Positions 25,817-36,300 of a DNA stretch of 64,000 nucleotides are shown piece by piece. The notes beneath the pieces are model-generated. The model did no database searches. It was not told the origin of the DNA and saw only the letters and a program-made list of their open reading frames with translations. Each line of letters opens with the position of its first letter. Positions within the stretch are counted from its first letter, which is position 1. Position numbers and translations under genes: made by a program. The DNA is taken from NCBI GenBank assembly GCA_016789405.1, contig JAEUPQ010000014.1, positions 62,001 to 126,000 on the forward strand, given 5' to 3'. This stretch comes from Lysobacteraceae bacterium. GTDB taxonomy: Bacteria; Pseudomonadota; Gammaproteobacteria; Xanthomonadales; Xanthomonadaceae.

Positions 25817-28696
25817 TCACCGTCGATTCGGCTTTTTCGGTTTCGCGGCACCCGGCACGGGGCGGCCTGCCGGTACCGGACGCTGGATCGGCAATGGCGT
25901 CAACGCGGGACGTTGCGGTCCACCGGTCAACCTGGGCTTGCCCACGTCGAGACGGAATGCCTGGCGGACCGCCAGGCCGTTGTCGTCGATCGCTTCGATG
26001 GTGAAGCCATACCGCCCCTGAAGCGTGGCGACACCTTGCAGCACACCGGTTTCGGTCAACTGGAGCCCGCCAGGCAATGCGCCCGCAACGAGTTTGTAGA
26101 CCGGTGCTTCGGCACGATAGCCAGACGACCCGACGACTCGCAGCGTAGTGGCGTAGGCGCCACCGGGCAGCGCGCCAGGCAGGGCCGTCGCCGAAAAGGC
26201 GAGCGACGGAAGCTGCGTCTCGGCGTTGCCCCAGCATGTCCTCACGCCATCCTCGCGGATCGCGCAGCTGGCCAGCGCGCCCACGCTCACGTCCCGATAG
26301 CGTCCCGTCTGCGGTGGCGAGGACTGTCCGGCGTTGTTGCGCCCCCAGCATGCCAAGGTGTTGTCGTGACGGATGGCGCAGGCATGGAAGGGGCCGACGG
26401 CCAGGGCACGGAAGGTATCCGTCGCCACGCCAGGCGGCGTGGATTGGCCTTCGCTGTTCAAGCCCCAGCAGCGCAGTCGGCCATTCACCGCGATCGCACA
26501 GGAATGACGTTCGCCGACATCGACCGCAACGAACTGCCCGATCGGCGCATTCGTCTGTCCATCCACGCCGTAACCCCAGCAGGCGAGCGTGCCCGACTCG
26601 CGGATGGCGCAGGTGTGGTTCAGGCCCGTCGCGATGCGTTGATAGCGCCCGGTGGGTACGTTGCCCTGTCCGTTGATGTTCCATCCCCAGCAGACGCCCG
26701 TGCCGTCGGTCGACACGCCACATCCGTTGAACTGCCCGATGTCGAAATCACGCAGCGCAACGGCAGGTGGCTGGGAACCGCCCTGCGCGTCGTCGCCCCA
26801 GCAACGCAGCCGGTGATCCGTGCCCAGCAGGCATGCGTGATTCGCGTTCGCGTCGATCGCCTTGGCGTGCACTGCCGGCGGCTGCGTCTGGCCGAATGCC
26901 GCATCACCATTGCAGAAGACGCTGCCGTCGGCGCGGAGATTGCAGGCGTGATTCGCACCCAGCGCAATCCTGCCCACGCCAGACACGCGCAGAGGGGCTT
27001 CGAACCGATTGATGTTGCAGTGGATCATGCCGATGGTGTCGCTGACGCACACGCGCGTGCCACTGACCGCGAGGTTGTCGAAGGCGCTGTTGAACCACGG
27101 CTCGGGCCTGCCCGAGGGTTGACCATCAAAACGGAAACACGACAGGTTTGTCGGCTTGACCAGCAGGCAGACCATCTCTTCGCTGCTTTCAAAGGCATCT
27201 GCAGGTGTATTGAAGTAGTAGGCAGGGATCGACGCGACGTCGCTGCCCCAGCATTGGGCCCTGCCATCGGCCGCCCTGATGCACACCCGCCTGTCGTTCG
27301 CGGTGAGATTCCGGTAACCGCTGCCTTGCAGCGTCGTCGGGATACCCGTGCCGGCACCCCAACACTGAAGCGCCCCCTCGCGCGTGAGGCCGCAGCTGTA
27401 GTTGGCGGCGACCGCGATTTCAGTGAATTCGCCGGATGGTGCCGTCGCCTGCCCGGCGCCATTGTCGCCCCAGCAGCGCGCACGACCATCCTCGCGGATC
27501 GCGCAGCCATGGCCCGTGGTCATGCTGATCGCACGCACCGCATCGGATGGCACGCCTGCAGGCACCGTTCCCCAGCAGGCGATGCGGTCTGAACGCGTGA
27601 TGCCGCATCCACCGCTGGCGATCAGGCTCATTGTGCGGAACCGTCCGAGCACCGGTTGCACTGCGGTCTGTCCCATCATGCACAACGGCGTGCCGAGCCC
27701 ATCGATCGCGCAGATTTCGCCTCCGCCCATGGCCACCCGGGCGACCGGAGAACGGAAACGAGCAGTGATTTGCGGCGAAAACGGGCTGTACACGCTTGAC
27801 TGGCCCCAGCAACGCATCGTTCCGTTCGGTCTGCGTCCGCACGAATACGTGGCTCCGACGCCGACATCCGTGTACGAGCCCGGCCATGGCGTGGTCGAAC
27901 CCGGCCATGGCGGGGTTCCCCCTCCGAAGGAGGAACCCCAGCACGTTGCAAGCCCGGTGTCCTGCAATGCACAAGCGTGGCTTTCGTCCGTCGAGACCGA
28001 CACGAACCCGCTGCCTGCCGGAGGCGTCGCCCTGCCACCGTAATTGTCGCCCCAGCAGACCAGCCGCCCGTCCGTGGTGACACCGCAGGCATACCCGCTG
28101 CCCACGCTGATCACATGGAAGTAGCCCTGTGGCGCGACGAGATCCGCGGTATACCCCTTGGGACCGTTCCAACACGCAACCGTGGCGTCATGGCGCAGCG
28201 CGCACACCCCCCCATCGCCAGCAGCGACCTGCAGGTACGTTTCCGCGCTGGGCGTGCGGAGCGCCAAGGGCGAAGGATCACCCCAGCACTGCAGGCGACC
28301 GTCCGTGCGGATGCCGCATGCGAAATCGCCACCCGCGGACAAGCTGCGCCAGGGACCCGGCGTGGTACTCACGTCCGCATCCGGAGAACTGAAGCCCCAG
28401 CACAGGGCGTCGCCATCGGTCTTCAGCCCGCAGGTGACGTCGTACTGGCCGATCGTCATCGCCACGAACCGACTCGATGACAGGAGCGGCAGGCGATCGG
28501 AAAGGCCCAGGCAGCGCGTCGTGCCGTCGGGATCCAGCATGCAGGTGCCCTGCTGGCCGACGACCAGGTCCCTGGCTTCGGGCCACGCTGCCTGTTTTGC
28601 ACCAGCCGTCGCATCGGCAGTCGCGAACTGCAGCAAGACAAGGATGCCGGTACAGGCGATGAGGCGCGGGAGTCCGCGCAGCGCTGTCTGGAACAT
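25817..28696 (-). CDS. P4: secreted 21-blade RCC1-repeat protein without Ig stalk
   Basis: A 959-residue protein; the Met at 28696 precedes a signal peptide (LIACTGILVLLQFATADATA). The 21 RCC1-type repeats span about residues 42-834 with the same blade order as its paralogs. A He_PIG-type domain follows (KLVAGALPGGLQLTETGVLQG), then directly the tail starting RLTGGPQRPALTP; there are no Ig-like stalk modules. It is the shortest of the family and the last of the four consecutive minus-strand paralogs, 69 nt downstream of P3. All blade cysteines are kept, even in blades 13-15 where CWG is lost (CFRF, CNIN, CNGD). Confidence 0.85.
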   Translation of the reverse strand: MFQTALRGLPRLIACTGILVLLQFATADATAGAKQAAWPEARDLVVGQQGTCMLDPDGTTRCLGLSDRLPLLSSSRFVAMTIGQYDVTCGLKTDGDALCWGFSSPDADVSTTPGPWRSLSAGGDFACGIRTDGRLQCWGDPSPLALRTPSAETYLQVAAGDGGVCALRHDATVACWNGPKGYTADLVAPQGYFHVISVGSGYACGVTTDGRLVCWGDNYGGRATPPAGSGFVSVSTDESHACALQDTGLATCWGSSFGGGTPPWPGSTTPWPGSYTDVGVGATYSCGRRPNGTMRCWGQSSVYSPFSPQITARFRSPVARVAMGGGEICAIDGLGTPLCMMGQTAVQPVLGRFRTMSLIASGGCGITRSDRIACWGTVPAGVPSDAVRAISMTTGHGCAIREDGRARCWGDNGAGQATAPSGEFTEIAVAANYSCGLTREGALQCWGAGTGIPTTLQGSGYRNLTANDRRVCIRAADGRAQCWGSDVASIPAYYFNTPADAFESSEEMVCLLVKPTNLSCFRFDGQPSGRPEPWFNSAFDNLAVSGTRVCVSDTIGMIHCNINRFEAPLRVSGVGRIALGANHACNLRADGSVFCNGDAAFGQTQPPAVHAKAIDANANHACLLGTDHRLRCWGDDAQGGSQPPAVALRDFDIGQFNGCGVSTDGTGVCWGWNINGQGNVPTGRYQRIATGLNHTCAIRESGTLACWGYGVDGQTNAPIGQFVAVDVGERHSCAIAVNGRLRCWGLNSEGQSTPPGVATDTFRALAVGPFHACAIRHDNTLACWGRNNAGQSSPPQTGRYRDVSVGALASCAIREDGVRTCWGNAETQLPSLAFSATALPGALPGGAYATTLRVVGSSGYRAEAPVYKLVAGALPGGLQLTETGVLQGVATLQGRYGFTIEAIDDNGLAVRQAFRLDVGKPRLTGGPQRPALTPLPIQRPVPAGRPVPGAAKPKKPNRR
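26195..28573 (-). repeat. P4 RCC1 blade region, 21 repeats
   Basis: Twenty-one repeats of 34-44 codons. Blade 6 contains an internal near-duplication (PPWPGSTTPWPGS). Blades 1, 4 and 8 end CLG, CWN and CMMG, so the CWG ending is lost at the same positions 4 and 8 as in the other paralogs. Blades 17-20 read CWGWN, CWGY, CWGL, CWGRN. Confidence 0.85.
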
Positions 28697-28765
28697 CGTT
28701 TCCACTCGTGATGGGAGAGATCGCGCCGGCGGCCATCGCGGTCGCCGGCAAGAGACGTTCACACG

Positions 28766-31700
28766 TCAGCGCCTGGAGGGCCGGGACGGCCGCGACGCGC
28801 CGGGCACCGGGCGACCGGAGACCGGGCGCTGCACCGGCACGGGACGCTGTTCGGGACGCTGCGGACCACCGGTGATGCGTGGCTTGACCACCGTGTACGT
28901 CGACGTGCGGGTCGTCACGTTGCCGGCCCGATCGGTCGCACTGCAGGTGGCCGTCCGCGTGCCCAGCGTCGCGGTGGTGAAACCGGTGCAGCCCATGCTG
29001 GCCATGCCCGACAGCGCGTCGTTCGCGCTCAGCGCGAAATCGTGCGTGGCCCTGAACACGATCTGCGCCGGCGGCATGGTCACCGACAGGGTGGGCGCGG
29101 TCTTGTCGATCTTCACGATGACGACGTTGTTCGGCGCACTGGTGTTGCCGGCGATGTCCTGGACCACGTGGCTGGCGGACGACACCGCGCTGCCTTCCTG
29201 CGACAGCACCTGCGTCGCGGGGCAGCTGCCTGCCAGGCCGGAGAGGCTGTCCGAGCAACCGAAGTACACCTGGACGTCGCTGCGGTACCAGCCGTAGACG
29301 TTCGGTGAATTCGCCGGGGAGGCCGTGATGGTTGGCGGCGTGCGGTCGAGGCTGATCGACTGCGTCGCGCTCGCAACGTTGTCCGCCTGATCCGACACGC
29401 TTGCGGTGATCGACTGCGCACGACCTTCCTGCGTGACGACGCGCGCAGCGGGGCAGGCCCCTGCCGCCAGTCCCGACAGCGCGTCGGCACAGGCGTACGA
29501 CACCGTGGCATCGCTGCGATGCCAGCCTGCGGCGTTCGGCTGCGGGGAGACCGCAGCCTGCATCGAAGGAGGCGTTTTGTCGAGATTGACGGTGATGACG
29601 CCGGACGTTCCGGTCAGACCCGCAGTGTCCCGAACGGTCCTCGGAACACTCGAGACGTCTCGGCCTTCCTGCGAAATCGTTTCGCTCGCGGGACAAACAC
29701 CTGCGATGCCGGAAGTCGCATCCATGCAGGTATACCTGACAGATACGTTATGTCGATGCCAGCCAGCGGCATTGGCGATGGCATCGGTCAATGCCTGAAC
29801 AGTGGGCGGCGTGGCATCGCGCATGATTCCGACAAAGATCTCGGTTTCCCCAGGCAGGCTGCGCGCCCGGCATGTCGACATGAAGGCCTTCGTGTCGAAG
29901 TTGATGTCCCGGTCGACACAGCCCTCCCTGAAAGTGATGGCCGTCTCCGGGTCCTCGACCTGCCAGCGCAGCTGCACATCGCTGATGTACCAGCCGTTGT
30001 CGCCCAGCGTACCGGCGATCTGCGGCGTCACCACCGGGCGCGTGCGATCGATCCGTGTATGGAACTCATGCAAGGCAGGCGTCGGATCGACGTTGCCGGC
30101 ATGGTCACGGGCGCGCACGCGGAAATGGAAGGCGGGACCGTTGTCCGATGCGCCCAGTCCCCGATAGAAGGGCGAGTTGCAGCTTTCATACCATGTGGAA
30201 TCCAGCCCGAACGTGCACTCGAAGCCGGCGAACCCCGAACCGCCCTGGTCTTCGGCAACGAAGGTGAACACCAGGTCCACGCTCTGGTACCACGGCGGCG
30301 CGTAGAACACCGACGTCTGCGGCCCGTCGAACGAGGTCTGCGGCGCAACGGTGTCCCGTCGGACGATGGCCGTGACCGTCGTCGTGCCACCTTCGCTGAC
30401 TGCGGTGCAGGTGTACGCGGTTCCCTCCGTATCGCTGGTCACCGTGATCGTTTCGCAACCGGTCTGCGATGTCACCGGACTTTCGTGATCGGTGACCTGC
30501 CATCGCAGATGGACATCCGTGTTGAACCATTCCGGACGGTACTGGGTATTGTTGTTGTAAACCGGAACCACCTCGGGCGGCGTCGTGTCGAACGCCCGAT
30601 CAAGCGTGATCTGGTAGTCGCGGGAGACGGAAAGACCATTCTCGTCGCGCGCGACGAGCGTGAACGTGTACAGGCCGGGCGTGCCGCTGGGCTGTCCGCG
30701 GAGTTGGCCGTTTTCGTTCAGGCGCAGGTCGTATGGCATCTGGCCGGACGAGAGACGGAACACGGGAGATGGCGCGACATAGCCGCCGGTCCCAGTCATC
30801 GTGAAATCGATGCTGACAGGCTCGGCGACCCTCATCCGCAACGGAGATGCGGGCAGGATCGACAGCACCGGCGCCTGACCGCTGGTGTTGTCCCCCCAGC
30901 AGAGGCGCGCGCCATCGCTGCGGATCGCGCACGAATGCGCGAAGCCCGCCGTCACCGCGACATACGTGCCTTCGGTCGGCGGCGTGGCCTGCCCGCGATC
31001 GTTGCGGCCCCAGCAGACCAGCGGTCCGTTCGACAGGATGCCGCAGGCATGGAAGGCGCCGACGGCGAGCGTGCGGTACGTGGCACCGGACAAGGCGGGC
31101 GGCGTGGTCTGGCTTTCGCTGCCCAGGCCCCAGCAGACAGGTGTGCCATTCATCGCGATCGCGCAGCTGTGCCGTTCGCCGACATCCACTTCGCGGAACG
31201 CACCGGCCGGCGGCATTGCCTGGCCGTCCGCGTCATAGCCCCAGCAGGCCAGCGTGCCATCGTCGCGCAGGCCGCAGCTGTGGTTGAGTCCGGTCGCGAC
31301 CATGCGGAACTTGTCGCCAGGAGCGTTGCCCTGGTCGTTGTCGTTCCAGCCCCAGCAGCGCGCGGCGCCATCGGCACCGACGGCACAGCCATTGAACTGG
31401 CCGACGCCGAGACCGCGGACCACCTCGGTGACGGGCGTCGAACCCCCATGCGTGTCGTCGCCCCAGCAGCCCAGCGTGCCGTTGGCCTTGCCGACGCAGG
31501 CATGGTCGCCGTAGGCATCGAGGGCGCGATAGCGCGCGGTCGGCGCCGCAGCCTGTCCCCGGCTCGCATCGCCCCAGCACGACACGCCGCCAAACGGCTT
31601 GAGCGTGCAGCTGTGCTGGTCACCGGCAGCGATGGCGCCCAGGCCGAAGCGCAGCGAAGGCCCGCGCACATCCGCCGAACGCGCGCCCCAGCAACGCATG

Positions 31701-33313
31701 CGGACGCCATTGCTGGCCGACATGGCGGCGCAGGTCATCGCGCCATGGGCGGCGATCCGGTAATAGTTGGAACCCGAAGGTGCCTGCAGCTGCTGCTGGC
31801 TGTCGTCGCCCCAGCAGCGCAGCGTGCGGCTCGGATAGGCCACGACGCCGCAGACATGCTGCTCGCCCACCGCGACGTATTCGAAGTAAGTGCCGCCGGG
31901 TGGCGCCAGCGTGCCCACGTTGCCCCAGCACCGCATGACGTAGCCGAAGTCGATCACGCAGGCCTTGTCGCCATGCACGGACAGCTCGCGGAAGGTCCCC
32001 TGCGGCGCGGCGCTGACAACGGCCCCCGTTCCCCAGCAAGCGAGCCCCCGCTCGCTGCCCATCGCGCAGGACACGCCATCGCCCAGGGCCAGCGTGTCGA
32101 ACCCGCCATCGGACGGTGGCGTCGCCTGCCCGCGATCATTCGCGCCCCAGCAGGCCACGCTGCCATCGGATCGCAGGCCGCATGCGTGCGTGCTGCCGAC
32201 CTGGATCCGCGTCAGCGATTCCTGCGGCGGTTGCGGCGCATCGCTTCCCCAGCACACAGGCTTGCCGTCGAGGCCGAGGCCGCATGCCCAGGTGCCACCG
32301 ATCGCCAGGTCGAGATACTTCCTGGCCGCAGGCATCAGCGGCGAATCCTCGTCGCCCGCACAGCCGAAATCACCTTCGTAGACCGTGCCGCAGGCCAACC
32401 CGTTGCCCACCGAGATCTTCTGGTAGCCGTAATGCGAGGGCTGGTAGCCGGTCGGTCCGAACGCACCGCCCCAGCAATGCGCCGTGCCATCGACGGCACG
32501 CGCGCAGGAGTGGTCTTCCGCGCTGGTGATGCGCGTGAAGTGTCCCGTCGGTGCGTTGCGCTGGCTCGTCGTGTTGTCGCCCCAGCACGTGACCGTGCCG
32601 TCGCCGAGCAGACCGCACGTGTGTGCATTGCCGACCGACACTTCGGTGAAACGCTGTCCGGACGGCACCGTCGCCTGGCCGCTGCCGTTGGCGCCCCAGC
32701 ACGACACGACGCCATCGCTGCCCACGGCGCAGGCATGGCTTCGACCCACCGCCACAGACAGGAACCTCCCCGCAGGCACAGCACCCAGCGTCGGCGTGCC
32801 GATCGCCCGCCAGCACGACAGGGATCCATTCGTGCGGATCGCGCAGGCGTGGTTCACGCCGACGTCGACCGAGACGAAATCCGCATCCGTCGGCGCCGAC
32901 TCCGAGAGGCTTCCGCCCCAGCATGCGATCCGGCCATCGGGCCGCAGTGCGCAGACATCGCCGCCGCCCGCCGCAAGCGCGATGAAAGGCCCCGTCGCTG
33001 GCGCGACATCGACTCGCCCCCAGCAGGTGGCGAACCCGTTGCTGCGCAGCGCGCAGGACTGCTGGTCACCCGTCGCCACGGCGAATGCCGTGAATTGCTG
33101 CGTCGCGATCTGCCCGGCACCGTTGTTGCCCCAGCACACGACCTCGCCATTCGCCCTGACGGCACAAACATGGTTGTTGCCTGCATCGAGGCCGGCCGCG
33201 CGCATCGTCGACTGCGCGGACTGCTCGTGGTTGCCCGCCATGCCCTGCAGCGGCAGGCACGCGAAAGCGATGGCGAGACACCATGCTGCAATGCGTCCGG
33301 TAGCGTGTTTCAT
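28766..33313 (-). CDS. P3: secreted 21-blade RCC1-repeat protein with the longest Ig stalk
   Basis: A 1515-residue protein with a signal peptide (IAAWCLAIAFACLPLQGMA). Twenty-one RCC1 repeats occupy residues 38-819, a He_PIG-like domain about 820-905, and seven Ig-like modules about 905-1475. Most modules begin T-P-P and carry a paired cysteine pattern (for example GWHRSDATVSYACADALSGLA ... ACPAARVVTQEGR). Module 2 is the type with GFECTFG ... FRVRARDHAGNVDPTP. The tail is RITGGPQRPEQRPVPVQRPV and onward. The gene starts 75 nt after the end of P2 on the same strand. Confidence 0.87.
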   Translation of the reverse strand: MKHATGRIAAWCLAIAFACLPLQGMAGNHEQSAQSTMRAAGLDAGNNHVCAVRANGEVVCWGNNGAGQIATQQFTAFAVATGDQQSCALRSNGFATCWGRVDVAPATGPFIALAAGGGDVCALRPDGRIACWGGSLSESAPTDADFVSVDVGVNHACAIRTNGSLSCWRAIGTPTLGAVPAGRFLSVAVGRSHACAVGSDGVVSCWGANGSGQATVPSGQRFTEVSVGNAHTCGLLGDGTVTCWGDNTTSQRNAPTGHFTRITSAEDHSCARAVDGTAHCWGGAFGPTGYQPSHYGYQKISVGNGLACGTVYEGDFGCAGDEDSPLMPAARKYLDLAIGGTWACGLGLDGKPVCWGSDAPQPPQESLTRIQVGSTHACGLRSDGSVACWGANDRGQATPPSDGGFDTLALGDGVSCAMGSERGLACWGTGAVVSAAPQGTFRELSVHGDKACVIDFGYVMRCWGNVGTLAPPGGTYFEYVAVGEQHVCGVVAYPSRTLRCWGDDSQQQLQAPSGSNYYRIAAHGAMTCAAMSASNGVRMRCWGARSADVRGPSLRFGLGAIAAGDQHSCTLKPFGGVSCWGDASRGQAAAPTARYRALDAYGDHACVGKANGTLGCWGDDTHGGSTPVTEVVRGLGVGQFNGCAVGADGAARCWGWNDNDQGNAPGDKFRMVATGLNHSCGLRDDGTLACWGYDADGQAMPPAGAFREVDVGERHSCAIAMNGTPVCWGLGSESQTTPPALSGATYRTLAVGAFHACGILSNGPLVCWGRNDRGQATPPTEGTYVAVTAGFAHSCAIRSDGARLCWGDNTSGQAPVLSILPASPLRMRVAEPVSIDFTMTGTGGYVAPSPVFRLSSGQMPYDLRLNENGQLRGQPSGTPGLYTFTLVARDENGLSVSRDYQITLDRAFDTTPPEVVPVYNNNTQYRPEWFNTDVHLRWQVTDHESPVTSQTGCETITVTSDTEGTAYTCTAVSEGGTTTVTAIVRRDTVAPQTSFDGPQTSVFYAPPWYQSVDLVFTFVAEDQGGSGFAGFECTFGLDSTWYESCNSPFYRGLGASDNGPAFHFRVRARDHAGNVDPTPALHEFHTRIDRTRPVVTPQIAGTLGDNGWYISDVQLRWQVEDPETAITFREGCVDRDINFDTKAFMSTCRARSLPGETEIFVGIMRDATPPTVQALTDAIANAAGWHRHNVSVRYTCMDATSGIAGVCPASETISQEGRDVSSVPRTVRDTAGLTGTSGVITVNLDKTPPSMQAAVSPQPNAAGWHRSDATVSYACADALSGLAAGACPAARVVTQEGRAQSITASVSDQADNVASATQSISLDRTPPTITASPANSPNVYGWYRSDVQVYFGCSDSLSGLAGSCPATQVLSQEGSAVSSASHVVQDIAGNTSAPNNVVIVKIDKTAPTLSVTMPPAQIVFRATHDFALSANDALSGMASMGCTGFTTATLGTRTATCSATDRAGNVTTRTSTYTVVKPRITGGPQRPEQRPVPVQRPVSGRPVPGASRPSRPSRR
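30857..33202 (-). repeat. P3 RCC1 blade region, 21 repeats in three sets of seven
   Basis: Blades 1-7 (residues 38-296, 33202-32426), 8-14 (297-555, 32425-31649) and 15-21 (556-819, 31648-30857) each sum to about 260 residues, the size of one seven-bladed RCC1 propeller. Blade 4 reads CWRAI and blade 8 CAGDE in place of CWG. Confidence 0.85.
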
Positions 33314-33388
33314 CGTCGACTCATGCCTCTTCGATCATTCGTTTGAAGACATCCGCGGTCCGGCCCATGCCGGGCCACGGGTCCATCG

Positions 33389-36300
33389 TCATCGTGTCTG
33401 CGTTCCCGGCTTCGCCGGACGCAGTGCGCCGGGAACCGGACGACCGGACACCGGGCGCTGGACCGGAACCGGTCGCTGCTCGGGCCGCTGCGGGCCACCG
33501 GTGATGCGCCGTTTCTCCACCGAGTACGTCGAGGAACGGCTCGTCGTGTTGCCTGCACGATCGGTCGCACTGCAGGTCACCGTCCGCGTGCCAACGGTCG
33601 CCGTGCTGAACCCGGTGCAGGACTGGCTTTCGACGCCCGACAGCGCGTCGCTCGCATCCAGTGCGAAGTTGTGGCTGGCATTGAGGAACAACTTCGCGGG
33701 CGGCATCGTGGCGACGAGGGTCGGCGGGGTCCTGTCGATCCGCACGGCCACGGCGTTGCTCTGCGCGCTGTTGCCGGCGTTGTCCTGGATCGTGTAGTTC
33801 ACGTACGGGGCCGGGTTGCCTTCCTGCGACAGGACCTGCGTCGCGGGACAGCTGCCGGCCACCCCGGACAGGCTGTCCGAACAGCTGTAGGCGATCGAAA
33901 CGTTCGAGCGATACCAGCCGTTCGCGTTGGGCGTGGTGAGCACGACAGCACCGATGACCGGTGGCGTGCGATCGATCCTGAGGGTGACCGGAACGGACTG
34001 GCTGGTGTTGCCGGCGCGATCGACCGCCTGCCTGGACGGCACGACGATTCCACCACCTTCGTGCAGCACGTTGTCGGTGTTGGGACAGTAGGGCATGCCC
34101 GATGTCGCGTCCTGGCATTGATAGACCACCGCGACATTGCCGCGATGCCAGCCGGCCGCGTTCGGCGCCGGCTGCACCAAGGGCGTGATCGTGGGTGGCG
34201 TCGCGTCGCGCTTCACGTTCACCGTGCGCGTCCATTCCCCGCCGAGACTGCGTGCCGTGCACGACCTGTCGTCCGACACGACGTCCTGGACGTAGTCGCG
34301 GTTCACGCAACCGGCCACGACGGTGGCCCCGGATTCCGGATCCTCGACCGTCCACTCGAGCCTGACGTCGCTGACGTACCAGCCGTTGTTGCCCATCGTC
34401 CCGCTCAGGTTGCCGAGGATCACCGGCATCGTCTGGTCCGAGAGGACCTTCCACGCGAATTGGAGCGGCGTCTCGTCGCGATTGCCGGCAGCGTCGACGG
34501 CACGCACGTCCAGGGTTCGCTGGGCCCACGAAAGCGGACTCTGCTGCTCGAAGGGGTTCTCGCAGGGGAAATAGGTGCCGGCGCTCGAATCGAGGCGACA
34601 CTCGAAGCCCTGCACACCGGAGCGTTCGTCATCGGTACCGTCGAAGCGGAAGCGGACCAGCACCGACGCGCTGTTGGTGTAGATCACGGCAGGCGGCGCT
34701 TCCGTGTATCGGGTCACCGGCGGCACGGAATCGCGGCCGATGCGCGCATCGACCTGGGTGGTACCGCCTTCGCTGGTCGCGCTGCATGCGTACGACGCAA
34801 GCGGACCATCGACGGTGATCGTGGCCGGCACGCAACCCGTGGTCGCGGTGATCGCGGATTGGGAATCGACGACGCGCCAGGTCAGCTGCAGGTCGCCGCT
34901 GTACCACTCGCGCGTCGCGGGTTCTCCGTTGACCAGCAGCTGGACCACGGGCGGCGTCAGGTCGGGCGCCCGCTCCAGGACGATCGCGTCGCTGCGCACG
35001 ACGCCGAACGCGTTCTCATCGATCGCGCTCAGGGTGAGCGGGTAATTGCCTTCGGGCGCGGTCGGCGTACCGGCAATCAGGCCCGTCGTCTCGAGGTAGA
35101 GGCCGTAGGCCAGCGTGCCGCCTGCAACCTTGTAGCGGATGCCTTCGGACACGTAGCCGCCAGTTGCGCCCAGGCCCAGCTGGATCGAGGCCGGCAGTGT
35201 CCTCGGAAGGCTGGGCAGCGTGGCCGGCGTCATCGTCACCGACGGCGCCTGGCCGTCGGTGTTGTCGCCCCAGCAGATCCGCAGGCCATCTTCACGCAGC
35301 GCGCAGCTGTGTGCCGCGCCGGCCGCCAGCTCGACGTACGCGCCGGCCTGCGGCGGCGTCGCCTGTCCATGGTCGTTGCGGCCCCAGCAGGCAATGCCGC
35401 CTTCGCCGCGGATCGCGCAGGCATGGAACGCGCCGACCGCGAGGGTTCGATAGGTCGCGCCGGGTTCGTCCGGCACGGTCGCCTGGCCTTCGCTGTCCAG
35501 GCCCCAGCAGTGCAGCTTGCCATCGGTTGCGATGGCGCAGCTGTGGCGCTCGCCGACATCGACCGTGCGGAACGATCCCTGCGGCGCGTTCGCCTGGCCG
35601 TCCGCATCGTATCCCCAGCAGGCAAGCGTGCCGTCGTCCTTCAGTCCGCAGCTGTGGTTGAGCCCGGTCGAGATGCTGCGGTACTTGCTGGCCACGGGCG
35701 TGCCCTGGCCGTTCTCGTTCCAGCCCCAGCATGCTGGGTCGCCATTCGACGCGACCGCGCAGCCGTTGTGCTCGCCGATGTCCACTGCACGCATCGGACC
35801 TGCAGGAGGCTGCGACCCGGCATGGGTGTCGTCGCCCCAGCACTTGAGGCGATTGTCGCCAAGGATCGCGCAGGTGTGGTCGCCGCTGGCCGCGATGCTG
35901 CGCGCACGCAGCGGCGTGGCCACGCGCTGGCCCGAAGCGTTGCCGCCCCAGCAGCCGATGCCGCCGTTGTCGCGCAGCGCGCACGCATGGGCGCGGCCGG
36001 CGGCCGCACCGCGGAGCAGCACGGCGGACTGGAAATCCGACGGAAGCTGGTCGCGCACGATGTTCCGTGCACCCCAGCAGGTGATCCTGGCGGTGTAGGT
36101 ATCCAGTGCGCAGGTCGTATCGCCGAAGGCGGCCAGCGTGCGATAGCTCACGCCCGCCGGCGCATTCAATTGCCCTTGGCTGTTGTCGCCCCAGCAGCGA
36201 ATGCCGCTGGCGCTCATCCCGCAGGCATGTCGTGCACCGACCACGATCGTGCCCACGCGCGGTTCGCCGGGCGTTTGCGTGATCCCTGCATTCTCGCCCC